Of a DNA stretch of 6,215 nucleotides, positions 5,126-6,215 are shown piece by piece (within the stretch, counting starts at the first letter, position 1; every line of letters starts with the position of its first letter). Location: assembly GCF_002087075.1 (NCBI RefSeq), contig NZ_MWSM01000033.1:4409-10623 (forward strand), given 5' to 3'. A program made the position numbers and the translations under genes. This DNA is from Streptococcus pseudopneumoniae ATCC BAA-960 = CCUG 49455 (GTDB taxonomy: Bacteria > Bacillota > Bacilli > Lactobacillales > Streptococcaceae). The notes below the pieces were generated by a model that ran no database searches, had not been told where the DNA came from, and saw only the letters and a program-made list of their open reading frames with translations.

Positions 5126-6125
5126 ATATATTTTAGCATTTGAGACATCCTGTGATGAGACCAGTGTCGCCGTCTTGAAAAACGACGATGAGCTCTTGTC
5201 CAATGTCATTGCTAGTCAAATTGAGAGTCACAAACGTTTTGGGGGCGTAGTGCCTGAAGTAGCCAGTCGTCACCATGTCGAGGTCATTACAGCCTGCATC
5301 GAGGAGGCACTGACAGAAGCAGGGATTACCGAAGAGGACGTGACAGCTGTGGCTGTTACCTATGGACCAGGCTTGGTCGGAGCCTTGCTAGTTGGTTTGT
5401 CAGCTGCTAAGGCCTTTGCTTGGGCACATGGACTTCCACTTATCCCTGTTAACCACATGGCTGGTCACCTCATGGCAGCTCAAAGTGTGGAGCCTTTGGA
5501 GTTTCCCTTGCTAGCTCTTTTGGTTAGCGGTGGACACACAGAGTTAGTTTATGTTTCTGAGGCAGGAGATTATAAGATTGTTGGGGAAACGCGAGATGAC
5601 GCGGTTGGCGAGGCCTATGATAAGGTCGGCCGCGTCATGGGCTTGACCTATCCTGCAGGTCGTGAGATTGACGAGTTGTCTCATCAGGGGCAGGATATTT
5701 ATGATTTCCCTCGTGCCATGATTAAGGAGGATAATCTGGAGTTTTCATTCTCAGGTTTGAAATCTGCCTTTATCAATCTTCACCACAATGCCGAGCAAAA
5801 GGGAGAAAGTCTGTCTACAGAGGATTTGTGTGCTTCCTTCCAAGCAGCTGTACTGGATATTCTCATGGCTAAAACCAAGAAGGCTTTGGAGAAATACCCT
5901 GTTAAAACCCTTGTCGTGGCAGGTGGCGTGGCAGCCAATAAAGGTCTCAGAGAACGCCTAGCAACTGAAATCACAGATGTCAATGTCATCATTCCACCTC
6001 TGCGTCTCTGCGGAGACAATGCAGGTATGATTGCTTATGCCAGTGTCAGCGAGTGGAACAAAGAAAACTTTGCAAACTTGGACCTCAATGCCAAACCAAG
6101 CCTCGCTTTTGATACCATAGAATAA
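5115..6125 (+). CDS. tsaD: tRNA N6-adenosine threonylcarbamoyltransferase TsaD (Kae1/Qri7/YgjD family)
   Basis: TsaD is the catalytic subunit that attaches threonylcarbamoyl from threonylcarbamoyl-AMP to tRNA A37, an essential or near-essential step in most bacteria. The 336 residues equal the family norm. Seen in order: [15 protein letters not shown] (6-20), [12 protein letters not shown] (43-54), [13 protein letters not shown] (82-94), the metal-binding NHMAGH with H114 and H118, VSGGHTEL (137-144), the [13 protein letters not shown] segment (161-173), and [10 protein letters not shown] with the third metal ligand D301. The start overlaps the end of rimI by eleven bases; GAAG/AGTAG upstream is a weak ribosome site, so coupling with rimI is likely. 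A terminator follows two bases after the stop. Older annotations call it Gcp, O-sialoglycoprotein endopeptidase, an activity no longer accepted. Confidence 0.97.
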   Translation: MKDRYILAFETSCDETSVAVLKNDDELLSNVIASQIESHKRFGGVVPEVASRHHVEVITACIEEALTEAGITEEDVTAVAVTYGPGLVGALLVGLSAAKAFAWAHGLPLIPVNHMAGHLMAAQSVEPLEFPLLALLVSGGHTELVYVSEAGDYKIVGETRDDAVGEAYDKVGRVMGLTYPAGREIDELSHQGQDIYDFPRAMIKEDNLEFSFSGLKSAFINLHHNAEQKGESLSTEDLCASFQAAVLDILMAKTKKALEKYPVKTLVVAGGVAANKGLRERLATEITDVNVIIPPLRLCGDNAGMIAYASVSEWNKENFANLDLNAKPSLAFDTIE

Positions 6126-6127
6126 AG

Positions 6128-6159
6128 AGTCAGCTTAAGGCTGGCTTTTTTATTTTTTC
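6128..6159 (+). terminator. Intrinsic terminator of the tsaB-rimI-tsaD operon
   Basis: AGTCAGC (6128-6134) pairs with GCTGGCT (6140-6146) over seven pairs including one G-T, with a TTAAG loop, followed by TTTTTATTTTTT. It lies two bases past the tsaD stop and is a clear end for the operon. Confidence 0.9.
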
Positions 6160-6175
6160 TAACTATCAGAATATT

Positions 6176-6205
6176 TTGACAAATGAACACAAATAATGAT
6201 ATAAT
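6176..6205 (+). promoter_or_regulatory. Consensus sigma-A promoter for a gene beyond the right edge
   Basis: A perfect -35 TTGACA (6176-6181) and perfect -10 TATAAT (6200-6205) are 18 bases apart, and TGA before the -10 makes it extended as well. This is the strongest promoter match in the window. Transcription would begin near 6212, so the product lies outside and cannot be named. Confidence 0.85.
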
Positions 6206-6215
6206 CCCGACTTTA

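Overview
The window looks like chromosomal DNA from a mitis-group Streptococcus, most likely S. pneumoniae or a very close relative such as S. mitis. Four things point there: a boxA-type repeat of the pneumococcal BOX family at the left edge, a competence bacteriocin locus of the cibABC type with a perfect ComX (sigma-X) cin-box, the rpoY-rnjA pair, and the overlapping tsaB-rimI-tsaD operon. All of this is read from the sequence and memory of these families; no database search was made.

Layout from left to right. Positions 1-70 are the boxA end of a BOX repeat on the minus strand, meeting the stop codon of RNase J1. Positions 69-1983 hold the minus-strand operon rpoY (RNA polymerase epsilon subunit) then rnjA (RNase J1), driven by an extended -10 promoter at 2095-2123. 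Divergent from it, 2168-2719 carries a good promoter followed by the wreck of a secreted phospholipase A2-like gene, with a lost start codon and at least two or three single-base frameshifts in homopolymer runs. Positions 2720-2952 are AT-rich non-coding DNA with a long imperfect hairpin. Positions 2953-3168 encode an unrecognised two-helix membrane protein with an excellent ribosome binding site, followed by a terminator.

Positions 3300-3871 (minus strand) are the competence-induced bacteriocin operon: cibA and cibB, two double-glycine-leader peptides, then cibC, the small membrane immunity protein. They are tightly coupled and run from a TACGAATA cin-box. That cin-box sits in the loop of an 11-bp perfect inverted repeat which, read on the plus strand, is followed by seven Ts and so looks like an intrinsic terminator shielding the next operon.

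Positions 4008-6125 (plus strand) are tsaB, rimI and tsaD. TsaB and TsaD belong to the machinery that makes the essential tRNA modification t6A; RimI is a GNAT acetyltransferase co-encoded with them. The operon has its own promoter (3949-3977) and ends in a terminator (6128-6159). The window closes on a consensus promoter (6176-6205) whose gene lies outside.

Overall, two conserved housekeeping operons (RNA decay/transcription and tRNA modification) flank an AT-rich accessory island of about 1.8 kb. It carries a decayed phospholipase, an orphan membrane protein and a fratricide bacteriocin module.
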